Shown: positions 1 to 8,244 of the stretch, piece after piece
Numbering within the stretch: the first letter of the stretch is position 1
How the letters are laid out: every line of letters begins with the position of its first letter
From: DATFDN01 sp963756495
GTDB lineage: Bacteria > Pseudomonadota > Alphaproteobacteria > Acetobacterales > Acetobacteraceae
Assembly (NCBI GenBank): GCA_963756495.1
Contig: CAVWNS010000014.1
Coordinates: forward strand, 496,001 to 560,000
DNA length: 64,000 nucleotides
Direction: 5' to 3'
Made by a program: the position numbers and the translations under genes
Notes under the pieces: model-generated
What the model saw: the letters and a program-made list of their open reading frames with translations, nothing else
Databases searched by the model: none
What the model was told of the DNA's origin: nothing

Positions 1-293
1 CGGTCCATCACGTCCTTCGGGCCATGGCGCAGGCCGCGATAGGTGAGGCCGACCAGCGCGCCGTCGTCTGTCTGCAACGCAAGGCGCACATCCAGCGCCA
101 TCACGCCATCGGATCGCGCAATGATCCAGTCCGCGCCGCCCGGCAGCACCGTGCCGCACAGGCGCTCGCCCTCGAACGTGCCGCCTTCGACCAGCCCGAT
201 GCGCCGGTTGCCCACCGGCGTCACCCCGATCGCCTGGCTGCCCCCGACGCGGAGCCGCAAGGTGAACAGATGCCGCGTACGGATCTCCGCCAT
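1..293 (-). CDS. DUF3237 family protein (C-terminus cut by window edge)
   Basis: Reading the reverse strand from the ATG at 293 gives about 97 residues with no stop before the window edge, so the C-terminus is missing. The text has the typical DUF3237 layout: a basic start (MAEIRTRHLFTLRL), the segment GVTPVGNRRIGLVEGG, then FEGERLCGTVLPGGADW and a later DDGALVGLTYRGLRHGP. These proteins are small single-domain beta-barrels of unknown biochemical function. The reading rests on motif recall, not a search. It is transcribed in the same direction as the cupin gene upstream of it (398-730), so the two could share a transcript. Confidence 0.8.
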   Translation of the reverse strand, partial: MAEIRTRHLFTLRLRVGGSQAIGVTPVGNRRIGLVEGGTFEGERLCGTVLPGGADWIIARSDGVMALDVRLALQTDDGALVGLTYRGLRHGPKDVMD

Positions 294-397
294 CGCGTTT
301 CCCACAATTCCCATACCGATCAGACCCGATCCACCGGTTGCCGGCAAGCGGCGCGCGACTGACCGGACGTCCGGAGCCGCCCTATCCGCCTCCTCGG

Positions 398-730
398 CTA
401 GCCGATCGCGACATTGTCGTAGATTCCCACCCCTTGCAGGAGCAGGAACTTGCAGGGGCCACTGTCCTTGCCGCGCACGATGTGGGCCGTGCGCGGCGGC
501 ACTGCGCAGGTCTCGCCTGGCCGCAGCTCGTTCAGTGTTCGCGGCGCCCGGGTTTCCACCACCATCGGCCCCTCCAGGCAGAAGAACCTGTCGGTGATCT
601 CCGAATGGTAGTGCCACGGGACGCACTCGCCCGCCGCCAGGGTCAACACCGAGGCGCGCATGTCCGTCCCCTCCATGATCCGTTCATAGCCCGCGATCGT
701 GAGCTGCATGCCCCGTGCGCCTTCCTGCAT
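398..730 (-). CDS. small cupin-domain protein
   Basis: A 110-residue protein that fits a single cupin barrel. The first cupin motif is visible around residues 34-54, with the metal-ligand pair His40 and His42 in VPWHYHSE. The second is near residue 83 (PPRTAHIVRG), which supplies a third histidine. Such proteins bind a divalent metal and act as dioxygenases, isomerases or storage-type proteins; the substrate cannot be read from sequence. The ATG at 730 gives the full length, but an internal Met at residue 8 is an alternative start. It sits upstream of, and on the same strand as, the DUF3237 gene. Confidence 0.78.
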   Translation of the reverse strand: MQEGARGMQLTIAGYERIMEGTDMRASVLTLAAGECVPWHYHSEITDRFFCLEGPMVVETRAPRTLNELRPGETCAVPPRTAHIVRGKDSGPCKFLLLQGVGIYDNVAIG

Positions 731-955
731 CGTCGCTCCTCCGACCCCTGCCGTCGAAGGCTACAGCAAGTCTCTCCCGAGCGGCGATCGCTGCGCCCGG
801 GCGGGCCCGCGATATGAGACGGCAAGTCATTGAAACAGCTTGTGGTTTTGCGTCCGATCCAAAATGGTCATGGGGTTGTGAAGGCTGCAGCCTGGATGCA
901 TGCCCCAAGCCTGCATAAATCTGGCACGACATATTTCCGCAACACACGGACCGGA

Positions 956-1414
956 ATGGCGCTGATCGAGGACATCGTGAAGGGCAAACTGATCGGCGTC
1001 GCGGCCGTTGGCGCGACGGCGATGGTGCTGCCCTCCGTGTTCCCGTATCTGGCGCCGTCGCTGCGGTCGGCGATCAAGGGCGGGCTGTCGCTGTTCCTGG
1101 AATCGGAGTCGGAAGCCGAGGACGGCATTATCCAGCGCCTGGCCGATAACGCGCTGAAATCGGTTCTTGCCAGCCTGTCGGAATCCGGATCGGACGCGGA
1201 TCGGCGCGAGGCCGCCAGCGAGGCCGTCCAGCGCTTCAAGGTGAAAGCGCAGGCCCGCGCCCGACGCTATGGCCGGGACCACCACGATCGGCACCAGCGC
1301 AAGGAACGCCATATCGCAACGTTGCGCCGTAAGCTCGAAGCGGCCCGCACCCGACGGACGGGCCGCGATGCGACGGCGCTGGACGACCTCTCGGCCATGT
1401 TGGACGGGGCATAG
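956..1414 (+). CDS. DUF5132-type paralogue 1 with basic C-terminal extension
   Basis: The protein has 152 residues from the ATG at 956. It begins MALIEDIVKGK, matching the start of the two genes downstream (MALLEDIAKG and MAFIEDMFKG), so the three are tandem paralogues. The N-terminal 40 residues contain a hydrophobic stretch (LIGVAAVGATAMVLPSVFPYL) that could be a membrane segment. Unlike its neighbours, it has a long Arg- and Lys-rich, charged C-terminal half that looks helical or coiled. The open frame extends upstream to 830, but the homology to the neighbours fixes the start at 956. Function is unknown; the DUF5132 assignment is clearest for the next two copies and is inferred here from the shared N-terminus. 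Confidence 0.7.
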   Translation: MALIEDIVKGKLIGVAAVGATAMVLPSVFPYLAPSLRSAIKGGLSLFLESESEAEDGIIQRLADNALKSVLASLSESGSDADRREAASEAVQRFKVKAQARARRYGRDHHDRHQRKERHIATLRRKLEAARTRRTGRDATALDDLSAMLDGA

Positions 1415-1439
1415 GTCACACGGATTGGAGAGTGCAGGC

Positions 1440-1760
1440 ATGGCGTTGCTCGAAGACATCGCGAAGGGCGCGACCCCCGGCGGGCTGGTGGTCGGCATCG
1501 GGGCCGTGCTGCTCGCCCCGGTACTGGTGCCGGCTGTGACGCAAGTGCTGCGGCCCGCGGCGAAGGCGATGCTGCGCACCGGGATCACCGCGTATCGCAG
1601 CGTTGCCGAACCGATCAGCGCCGCGATCGGCAACCTCGTCGCCGAGGCGCAGGTCGAACTGGCGACCGCTGGGACGACCTCGGCTTCCCCTGTCGCCGAA
1701 CCGGCCGTCACCGAGGTCCATAAACCCCGCAGCAGGCACCGCGCCGGTACGCACCACTGA
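1440..1760 (+). CDS. DUF5132 protein, paralogue 2
   Basis: The protein has 106 residues. The ATG at 1440 follows a GGAG Shine-Dalgarno at 1427-1430. Residues 10-45 form a hydrophobic, Gly- and Pro-rich segment (LVVGIGAVLLAPVLVPAV) followed by VLRPAAKAM, the signature shared with the gene at 1802. The part after that (residues 50-75) is amphipathic and ends with LVAEAQVE; the tail is Ser/Thr/Pro/Ala-rich and probably disordered. Proteins of this type are membrane-associated and uncharacterised, and from memory are often found beside P-type ATPase and HMA-like genes, as here. It is read in the same direction as the flanking copies and the ATPase, with about 25-40 bp between genes, so an operon is likely. 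Confidence 0.75.
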   Translation: MALLEDIAKGATPGGLVVGIGAVLLAPVLVPAVTQVLRPAAKAMLRTGITAYRSVAEPISAAIGNLVAEAQVELATAGTTSASPVAEPAVTEVHKPRSRHRAGTHH

Positions 1761-1801
1761 CGGTTGCGTTTGGCAACCACTTCGCACGAGAGGATCGCGC
1801 A

Positions 1802-2104
1802 ATGGCCTTCATCGAGGACATGTTCAAGGGCAACGTCGTCACCGGGCTGGCGGTCGGGATCGGCACCGCCGTGCTCGCTCCGGTGCTGATGCCGGCGGTC
1901 ACCAATATGCTGCGCCCGGCTGCCAAGGCCGTCATCAAAGGCGGCATCGTGGTCTATGACCGCGGGCGCCAGGCCGTGGCGCAACTCGGCGAGACGGCCA
2001 ACGACATGGTGGCCGAGGCGCGCTCGGATAGCCAGCGCACCGCTGTCGACGAGGAGGCTGTGTCGCCCACGGGCGCGAATACGGTCGAGCCGCAGGCTGT
2101 CTGA
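1802..2104 (+). CDS. DUF5132 protein, paralogue 3
   Basis: The protein has 100 residues, starting at the ATG at 1802 with a GAGAGGAT ribosome-binding sequence upstream. This is the most canonical copy: MAFIEDMFKGNVVTGLAVGI, then a hydrophobic run to MLRPAAKAVIKGGIVVYDRG, a helix with QLGETANDMVAEAR, and a short acidic and polar tail. The hydrophobic part (residues 12-35) could enter or span the membrane; the rest is a predicted amphipathic helix. It ends immediately upstream of the ATPase reading frame. Biochemical function is unknown. The repeated association with a cation ATPase suggests a scaffold or regulatory role in the membrane, which is inference only. Confidence 0.8.
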   Translation: MAFIEDMFKGNVVTGLAVGIGTAVLAPVLMPAVTNMLRPAAKAVIKGGIVVYDRGRQAVAQLGETANDMVAEARSDSQRTAVDEEAVSPTGANTVEPQAV

Positions 2105-2240
2105 CGCGGCTCGTCCACTCCCATACCTATCCGAGGCCGCCGTTTCTACGCTCGACGCCATTTCCCGGCTGAGCGCCGACCCGGCAGGGCTGGATCTGCC
2201 CTCCACCAGCACGGCGCCGCCTCCTAGCGAGGCCGCGCCC

Positions 2241-5186
2241 TTGGTCCTGCCGATCCATGCTTGCGTGCCCGGGAGGGTGCGCTGGCATGTACGTGGGCTG
2301 CTCGGCGATGCCGCGCTGCTCGCCGTGCTGGAGGAGGGGCTCGCCGCTTTCCCCGGCGTGCACGCGGCGCGCGGCAGCACCGCGACCGGCAATCTGCTCG
2401 TCACGTTCGATCCGGCGGTGCCGCCGGAACGGATCAGGGATTACCTGACAGCACTCGTACGCGGCGACGTGGCGCCGTCCAGCGCCCCGGATGCTAGGGA
2501 CTGGCATGCACGCTCCGCCGATGCGGTCGCCGCCGAACTGCGCACCTCCCCGACCGCCGGCCTGACCGCCGCACAGGCGCAGGAGCGCCTCGTCGAGCAT
2601 GGCGCGAACGCGTTGCCGTCGCCGCCCGCGCGCTCGGCCTTCGCCATCCTGCTCGACCAGTTCCGGACCCTGCCAATCAGCCTGCTGGCGGTGGCCGGCG
2701 TGCTCTCGCTGGCGACCGGCGGCATCGTCGAGGCCGCCGCCATCCTCGGCGTGGTCGGCTTCAACGGCGTGCTCGGCGTGGTGGTGGAAGGCCGCTCGGA
2801 GCGCATCATACGCAACCTCGGCACGGGCGGACAGGAGCCCGCTCATGTCATCCGCGACGGCGTGCCAAGCGCGGTCACGGCGGAGACGGTGGTGCCCGGC
2901 GATGTCATCGCGCTGCTGCCGGGCACGGTGGTGCCGGCGGATGCACGCGTGATGACAGCCAGCGACCTGCGGCTTGGCGAGGCCACGCTGACTGGCGAGA
3001 CCCTGCCCGTCGCCAAACAGGCGGAGCCGGTCGGCCGCGCCGCCGCGCTGGGAGACCGGGCAAGCATGGTCTATCGCGGCACGGCGGTGACCGGCGGCAG
3101 CGGCACGGCCGTCGTGGTCGCCATTGGTATGCACACCGAGGTCGGGCGCATCCAGCGCCTGGCTGGCAGCGCCAGCACGCCGCAGACCCCGATGCAGCTT
3201 CAGCTCGACCGGCTCGGGCGGCAACTGGTCTGGGCCTCGCTCGCGGCTTGCGGGGCGGTGATGGGCGTAGGGGCCCTGCGCGGCCTGGCGTTGCTCCAGG
3301 TGGTGCGCTCCGGCCTGTCACTGGCCGTCGCGGCGGTGCCCGAGGGCTTGCCCATGGTGGCGACGACGACGCTGGCGCTCGGCATCGAGGACATGCGCAA
3401 GCGCGGCGTGCTGGTCCGCCGCCTGGACGCGATCGAGACGCTGGCGAGCGTGGACGTGGTCTGCTTCGACAAGACCGGCACGCTGACGCTGAACCAAATG
3501 CGGGTGGCCGAGCTGGCGAGCGGCGGCCGGCGGTTCCGGGCGGACCCGGACGGCGTATTGCTCGACGCTGACGGCCAACTCATCGAAGCCGCCGCTGATC
3601 CGGATACCGATCCGCTCGCCCGCCTGCTGCGCGTCGCCGCCCTGTGCAGCGATGCCGAGCTGGCAGAGCAGGACGGCCGCCTCGTCCCGACCGGGTCGGC
3701 GACCGAGGCGGCACTGCTGCGGATGGCCCTCGATAGCGGGCTGGACATCGCCGCGCTGCGCCGCGTCCATCCGCTCGCGGCCGTGCGTCACCGCACAGAG
3801 GGTTACCGGTTCATGGCGACGGCGCATCGGCAACCGGATACCCAGGATCTACTTGTCGCCGTCAAGGGCAGCCCCGAGGAGGTGCTGGACCTGTGCGGCT
3901 GGGAGTTGCGCGATGGCGAGCGGCGGCGCTTGACTGCGGCGCGGCGCAGCGCGATCGGCCGCGCCAACGCCGCGATGGCGGGCGAGGCGCTGCGCGTGCT
4001 CGGCTTCGCCTTCGGCGGAGCGGACGAGGAATGGACCTCCGAACTCGCCGTGCCGGTGGACGACCTGACCTGGGTGGGTCTTGCCGGGATGGCCGATCCG
4101 GTGCGCCCGGGCATGAACGCGCTGATGGGCGCGCTCCATGAAGCAGGGCTGCGCACCGTCATGATCACCGGCGACCAGGTCGCGACCGCGCGGGCCGTGG
4201 CACGGCAACTCGGCCTGGCGGGCAGCGGCGACATCACGGTGTTCGACGCGGTGGACCTCGATCGGCTCGGCACCCAGGCGGCGGCCATGTCCGCACGACA
4301 GGCGCATGTATTCGCGCGCGTCAGCCCGGCGCAGAAGCTCGGGATCGTCCGCGTCTTGCAAGCCGCGGGCGAGCGCGTCGCGATGACCGGTGACGGGATC
4401 AACGACAGCCCGGCGCTCAAGGCGGCCGATGTCGGCATCGCGATGGGGGGTACGGCGAGCAGCGAGGCGGCGCGGGAGGTGGCCGACCTGGTGCTGCCGA
4501 ATGATGATTTGGCGGCGCTGGCCGTCGCGGTCGAGCGCGGGCGGGCCACCGCCACCAATGTGCGCAAGAGCATCCGCTACCTGCTGGGCACCAATCTCAG
4601 CGAGATCCTGGTCGTGCTCGGCGCCACCGCCGCAGGCTTCAGCGAGCCGCTGACGGCGATGCAGCTGCTGTGGATCAACCTGGTCTCGGACGTGCTGCCC
4701 GGGCTGGGCCTCGCCTTCGAGCAGCCCGATCCGGACCTGATGCAGGGCCCACCCAGGACAGCGACCACGATCGCCCCGCATGGCGATCTGCGCCGGCTGG
4801 GTGCTGAAGGCGGGTTGATCGCCACCGGAGCCCTGGGAGCGATGGCTTGGGGCGCGCTGCGCCACGGCGCCGGGCCGCAGGCGCGCACGATGGCGTTCGG
4901 CAGCCTGGTCACGGCGCAGCTTCTGCACGCCCTAACCTGTCGGTCGGACCACATCGGCCTGTTCACCGAAGGATCGAGTGCCCGGCCGCCCAACCGACCG
5001 CTCACGGGATTGCTGCTCGCGTCGGCCGGCGTGCAGGCGGCCGGGCTGTTCGTGCCGGGTCTGCGCCGCGCGCTGGGGGTGGTGCCGCTCGGCGCGGCGG
5101 ACCTGATGGTGACCGCGGCAGCGGGCGTGGCGCCCTATCTGGCCAACGAGACGCTCAAGGCCGCACGGGGCAGGGTTCCGGGCTAA
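2241..5186 (+). CDS. P2-type cation-transporting ATPase with N-terminal HMA-like domain
   Basis: A P-type ATPase of about 981 residues. From the chosen TTG start, the phosphorylation motif DKTGTLT has Asp410, the hinge motif TGDGIND lies near residues 716-722, and the actuator loop TGET is present. The M4 motif VPEGLPM and the M6 segment LLWINLVSDVLPGLGLAF resemble P2 (Ca/Mg-type) pumps, not CPx metal pumps. Residues 1-80 form an HMA-like fold (HACVPGRVRWHV, then GVHAARG) without the CxxC metal site. The start is uncertain: the frame is open from 1956, but that overlaps the upstream gene, and TTG 2241 is the first usable codon after it. The transported ion is inferred, not shown. It lies inside a cluster of DUF5132 genes. 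Confidence 0.85.
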   Translation: MVLPIHACVPGRVRWHVRGLLGDAALLAVLEEGLAAFPGVHAARGSTATGNLLVTFDPAVPPERIRDYLTALVRGDVAPSSAPDARDWHARSADAVAAELRTSPTAGLTAAQAQERLVEHGANALPSPPARSAFAILLDQFRTLPISLLAVAGVLSLATGGIVEAAAILGVVGFNGVLGVVVEGRSERIIRNLGTGGQEPAHVIRDGVPSAVTAETVVPGDVIALLPGTVVPADARVMTASDLRLGEATLTGETLPVAKQAEPVGRAAALGDRASMVYRGTAVTGGSGTAVVVAIGMHTEVGRIQRLAGSASTPQTPMQLQLDRLGRQLVWASLAACGAVMGVGALRGLALLQVVRSGLSLAVAAVPEGLPMVATTTLALGIEDMRKRGVLVRRLDAIETLASVDVVCFDKTGTLTLNQMRVAELASGGRRFRADPDGVLLDADGQLIEAAADPDTDPLARLLRVAALCSDAELAEQDGRLVPTGSATEAALLRMALDSGLDIAALRRVHPLAAVRHRTEGYRFMATAHRQPDTQDLLVAVKGSPEEVLDLCGWELRDGERRRLTAARRSAIGRANAAMAGEALRVLGFAFGGADEEWTSELAVPVDDLTWVGLAGMADPVRPGMNALMGALHEAGLRTVMITGDQVATARAVARQLGLAGSGDITVFDAVDLDRLGTQAAAMSARQAHVFARVSPAQKLGIVRVLQAAGERVAMTGDGINDSPALKAADVGIAMGGTASSEAAREVADLVLPNDDLAALAVAVERGRATATNVRKSIRYLLGTNLSEILVVLGATAAGFSEPLTAMQLLWINLVSDVLPGLGLAFEQPDPDLMQGPPRTATTIAPHGDLRRLGAEGGLIATGALGAMAWGALRHGAGPQARTMAFGSLVTAQLLHALTCRSDHIGLFTEGSSARPPNRPLTGLLLASAGVQAAGLFVPGLRRALGVVPLGAADLMVTAAAGVAPYLANETLKAARGRVPG

Positions 5187-5434
5187 TGCGGCTCGTTGAC
5201 GTTCTGGGTCGCCCGCTCGATCTGCGCCTCGGCAACCAGGTCCTGCGCCTTCTCCCCCAGTTCCGCGAGGCGACCGCGGCCGATTTCATAGGCGGCGAGG
5301 CCGCCCTTCACCGCACCCTTCGCGACCGGGCGGCTCCAGCGCGCCAGCGCCGGCCGCCACAGCGGCCCGAGCAGCGCCGCCCCCGCGCTCAACAGCAGCC
5401 CCGTCGCCAGCCCGCTTGTATAGCCCCGCGCCAT
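5183..5434 (-). CDS. DUF5132-like paralogue 4, opposite strand
   Basis: The protein has 83 residues from the internal ATG at 5434 (MARGYTSGLATGLLLSAG). The ORF runs further up to 5485, but that would overlap more of the upstream region of the SulP gene. It repeats the features of the other copies: a hydrophobic, Gly-rich segment, the block WSRPVAKGAVKGGLAAYEIG and a helix with ELGEKAQDLVAEAQIE. It is encoded convergently to the ATPase, with the two stop codons overlapping by 4 bases, and divergently from the SulP gene. A fourth copy in inverted orientation suggests the family expanded within this locus. Function unknown. Confidence 0.72.
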   Translation of the reverse strand: MARGYTSGLATGLLLSAGAALLGPLWRPALARWSRPVAKGAVKGGLAAYEIGRGRLAELGEKAQDLVAEAQIERATQNVNEPH

Positions 5435-5541
5435 GTCTTCCGCGCCCCTTCGCCCAGTTCCGAAGCCGGGCAGCATACCCGCCATCCTGTCGCAGTATCG
5501 CCATCACGAGGGGGTGCGCACAGCAGGGACGGAGGAGCCCC

Positions 5542-7281
5542 TTGGCCGTAGCGGCCAGGCTCCGGCTGCCAACCCGGCACCTGCCAGTCCTGGAGGGGCT
5601 TCTGCCGGTGCGGCTGCGGCAGGTGCCGGCGGACGCCATCTCGGGGGCGACCTTGGCCGCGCTCGCGATCCCGGAAGTGATGGGCTACACGCGCATCGCC
5701 GGCACCCCGGTGGTGACCGGGCTCTATACCCTGTTGCTGCCGATGGCCCTGTTCGCGCTGTTCGGGTCGTCGCGGCATCTCGTGGTCGGTGCCAACTCGG
5801 CAACCGCCGCCATCCTCGCCGGCGGGCTGGCGGGCCTCGCCGCCCCGAACTCGGCGGCATGGGTGGCGCTGGCCGGGCTGTGCGCGCTGCTCGCGGCGGG
5901 GCTGCTGCTGATCGCCCGGCTCGTGCGCCTCGGCTTTCTGGCCGACTTCCTCTCGCGCACCGTGCTCGTGGGCTTCCTCACCGGGGTCGGCATCCAGGTC
6001 GCACTTGGCGAACTCCCTGGGCTGCTCGGACTGCCTGGAACCGGGCACGGCCCGGTCGGGAGACTGCTGGAAGCCATCGACGGGATCAGGCAGGCTCGCC
6101 TACCCGTCGTGCTGGTCGCGGCCGCCGTGATCGTGGTCATCGTCGGCGCGCGGCTTGTGTCGCCGCGGATTCCCGGCGCACTGATCGCCGCCATCGGATC
6201 GATCGCGGCGAGCTGGGGTCTCGCCCTGCAAGCGCGCGGCGTGTCGGTGCTCGGCCCTGTGCCGTCCGGGATTCCCTTCCTGGGCCTGCCGCATGTCGCC
6301 TGGAGCCTCGGCCTGTTGCAGCGGCTGCTGCCGACGGCGATCGCGATGACCGTCGTGATCCTGGCGCAGAGCGCGGCGACCTCACGGGCCTATGCGTCCC
6401 GCGCCGGCGAGCGTTTCGACGAGAACGTGGACCTCGTCGGGCTCGCGCTGGCCAATCTGGGCGCTGCCCTCTCCGGCACCTTCGTGGTCAATGGCAGCCC
6501 CACCAAAACGCAGATGGTCGTGAGCGCCGGCGGCCGCAGCCAGCTCGCCCAACTCGTCACCACTCTATTGGTCGCGCTGGTGCTGCTGGTGCTGACCCGG
6601 CCGTTGGCCTATCTGCCGCGCGCGGTGCTGTCGGCGGTGGTGTTCCTAATCGGGATCGAGCTGGTCGATCTCACCACTCTGCGCCACGTTCTTGCGGTGC
6701 GGCCGGCCGAGTTTGCGGTCGCCGTGGTGACGGCGGCGGTGGTGGTCCTGGTCGGCGTCGAGCAGGGCATCCTGGCCGCGATGGTGCTGTCGCTTTTCGA
6801 TCATGTGCGCCGCGGCTACAGGCCGCGCAACGCGGTGCTTGTCGCCGACCACGGCGGGGCGCGGCCTGAACCGGTCGGCAGCAAGGGAGAGCTGAGGCCC
6901 GGCCTGCTGGTCTATCGTTTCACCCACAGCATGTATTACGCGAATGCGGCGCAGCTCGCGGAAGAGGTTGCCGCGCTGAGCCAAGGGGCTCACCCGCGCT
7001 GGTTCTGCTTCGACATGGCCGCGGTGTATGACGTGGACTACTCTGCCGAGCAAACTCTGCGATCGACGATCGCCCGGCTGCATCGCCAGGGCATTCGGCC
7101 CGTCCTCGCCGAGGTGGCACCGGAGGTGGACACTTGGCTCCGCCGCTACGGGATCGTGAAGCTGCTGGGGTCCGGCGCAATCTATGGCACCGTCGGTGAC
7201 GTGGTAAGGGCCTATAATGCCGACCAGGATCACGGGTCCAGCCCCGGAACGCCAGCCCCCGGAATATCGAGCCATGCCTGA
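5542..7281 (+). CDS. SulP/SLC26-type anion transporter with C-terminal STAS domain
   Basis: A transporter of 579 residues. The open frame begins at 5416, but TTG 5542 is preceded by a strong GGAGGAG at 5531-5537, so it is the preferred start. The N-terminal region has the SulP signature (DAISGATLAALAIPEVMGYT) and about 10-12 hydrophobic segments follow to residue about 430. The C-terminal 130 residues form a STAS domain (LVYRFTHSMYYANAAQLAEE, then FCFDMAAVYDVDYSAEQTL), which has Asp where anti-sigma antagonists carry a phosphorylatable serine. SulP proteins carry sulfate, bicarbonate or other anions; which one is unknown. Its stop overlaps the start of the next gene, so they are co-translated. 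Confidence 0.9.
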   Translation: MAVAARLRLPTRHLPVLEGLLPVRLRQVPADAISGATLAALAIPEVMGYTRIAGTPVVTGLYTLLLPMALFALFGSSRHLVVGANSATAAILAGGLAGLAAPNSAAWVALAGLCALLAAGLLLIARLVRLGFLADFLSRTVLVGFLTGVGIQVALGELPGLLGLPGTGHGPVGRLLEAIDGIRQARLPVVLVAAAVIVVIVGARLVSPRIPGALIAAIGSIAASWGLALQARGVSVLGPVPSGIPFLGLPHVAWSLGLLQRLLPTAIAMTVVILAQSAATSRAYASRAGERFDENVDLVGLALANLGAALSGTFVVNGSPTKTQMVVSAGGRSQLAQLVTTLLVALVLLVLTRPLAYLPRAVLSAVVFLIGIELVDLTTLRHVLAVRPAEFAVAVVTAAVVVLVGVEQGILAAMVLSLFDHVRRGYRPRNAVLVADHGGARPEPVGSKGELRPGLLVYRFTHSMYYANAAQLAEEVAALSQGAHPRWFCFDMAAVYDVDYSAEQTLRSTIARLHRQGIRPVLAEVAPEVDTWLRRYGIVKLLGSGAIYGTVGDVVRAYNADQDHGSSPGTPAPGISSHA

Positions 7282-7876
7282 CGCCACCGTGCCGCTCGTC
7301 CCCGCCGTGGTCGAACACCGCATTCCAGGGCGGATGCGCCTGCGCATTCCCCGGCGGCGTGGCGATGCCGCCTTCTTCGGCCATGTCGCGGCGGAGCTGG
7401 CGGAGGTGGCGGGCGTACGCAGCGTCCGGAACAACCCGGTTACCGCCAGCGTGCTGATCGAGCACGGGGGCGATGCGGCAGAGGTGCTGCAAGCAGCGCG
7501 GGAGCGGCACCTGTTCGCGGCGACCGAGCCGACTGGGGCCTCGGCGAGGGCGGTCGCTGCGTTCGACGCATTGGCCCGGTGGTCGCCCGGACGGTCTCCG
7601 CCGCGAGCGCTGAATCTGGCCGCCGCCGGCTTGGCGGGCGCCGAACTCGTACAGGTCGCGCGCGGGCGCGTAGTCGGGAGCGCGTCGGAGAATTTCTGGA
7701 ACGCCTATGCCGCTTACGCCATGACCGGGCAGGGTAAGGTGGCGCTGCTGCTCGGTGTGTTCGGGCTGGTGCAGGTCATGCGCGGCGAGGTGCTGGGTTC
7801 GGCGACGTCGTTGTTCCTCTACGCGCTGAGTGCGCGGCGCATGGCGCAGTCGCGCACGGCGGAGTCCACGATCTAG
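7274..7876 (+). CDS. HMA-like (HMA_2 type) domain membrane protein
   Basis: The protein has 200 residues. Residues 10-80 form an HMA-like ferredoxin fold without cysteines: HRIPGRMRLRIP at the first strand, then VAGVRSVRNNPVTASVLIEH. The same signature opens the P-type ATPase at 2241, where the text reads HACVPGRVRW. Residues 110-190 are hydrophobic, with blocks LNLAAAGLAGAELVQVARG and LLLGVFGLVQVMRGEVLG, suggesting two membrane hairpins. The ATG at 7274 overlaps the SulP stop codon at 7279-7281, so the genes are coupled. The missing CxxC argues against metal binding; a docking or scaffolding role is possible but unproven. Confidence 0.75.
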   Translation: MPDATVPLVPAVVEHRIPGRMRLRIPRRRGDAAFFGHVAAELAEVAGVRSVRNNPVTASVLIEHGGDAAEVLQAARERHLFAATEPTGASARAVAAFDALARWSPGRSPPRALNLAAAGLAGAELVQVARGRVVGSASENFWNAYAAYAMTGQGKVALLLGVFGLVQVMRGEVLGSATSLFLYALSARRMAQSRTAESTI

Positions 7877-8107
7877 ATGGCAAAGGAAGCGGCGCTTGGC
7901 CGGGAGCAGGCGGCAGCCGTCGTCGCCGCAGCCGTGCGGCGATTGTTTACGATCGTCTCGGAGCAGCAGGCGCGCGAACTGGCCGCACTCGTGCTGCGCG
8001 ACCTTGAGGCGCACGGCGTGCATTTGGTCCTCGCCCAAGAGGACAGCGACGACGGCCTGCCGTCAGAGGAATCGCATTCTCCGAAAGAACAGGCCGGCGC
8101 GGGGTAG
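7877..8107 (+). CDS. hypothetical 76-residue protein coupled to HMA-like gene
   Basis: The ATG directly follows the TAG of the upstream gene (TAGATG), so translation is probably coupled. The protein is amphipathic in its first 55 residues (EQAAAVVAAAVRRLFTIVSE, then QQARELAALVLRDLEAHGV) and ends in an acidic, Ser-rich tail. No transmembrane segment or signal peptide is seen. I do not recognise a family. Its position at the end of the SulP-HMA operon is the only functional clue. Confidence 0.55.
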   Translation: MAKEAALGREQAAAVVAAAVRRLFTIVSEQQARELAALVLRDLEAHGVHLVLAQEDSDDGLPSEESHSPKEQAGAG

Positions 8108-8244
8108 CCAACCGCGCGAGCCCGGCCCAGTCGATCCGGCTTATTGACGCACGATCTCGCGATCGACACGCTGCGTCCGGGCGGCGTCGTGATCCGCTTT
8201 GGTTGGTCCGGTATACAGGACGCTCCGCCACGGGAGTTCGCTCG

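Noticed and set aside
1956..2240. Upstream extension of the ATPase frame
   Set aside because: The first 49 codons overlap the DUF5132 gene in another frame and read as Arg- and Trp-rich shadow; no start codon occurs between 2105 and 2241.
827..2404. Long minus-strand ORF of 525 residues over the DUF5132 genes
   Set aside because: It is the reverse complement of three clear plus-strand genes and has no similarity; a GC-rich shadow.
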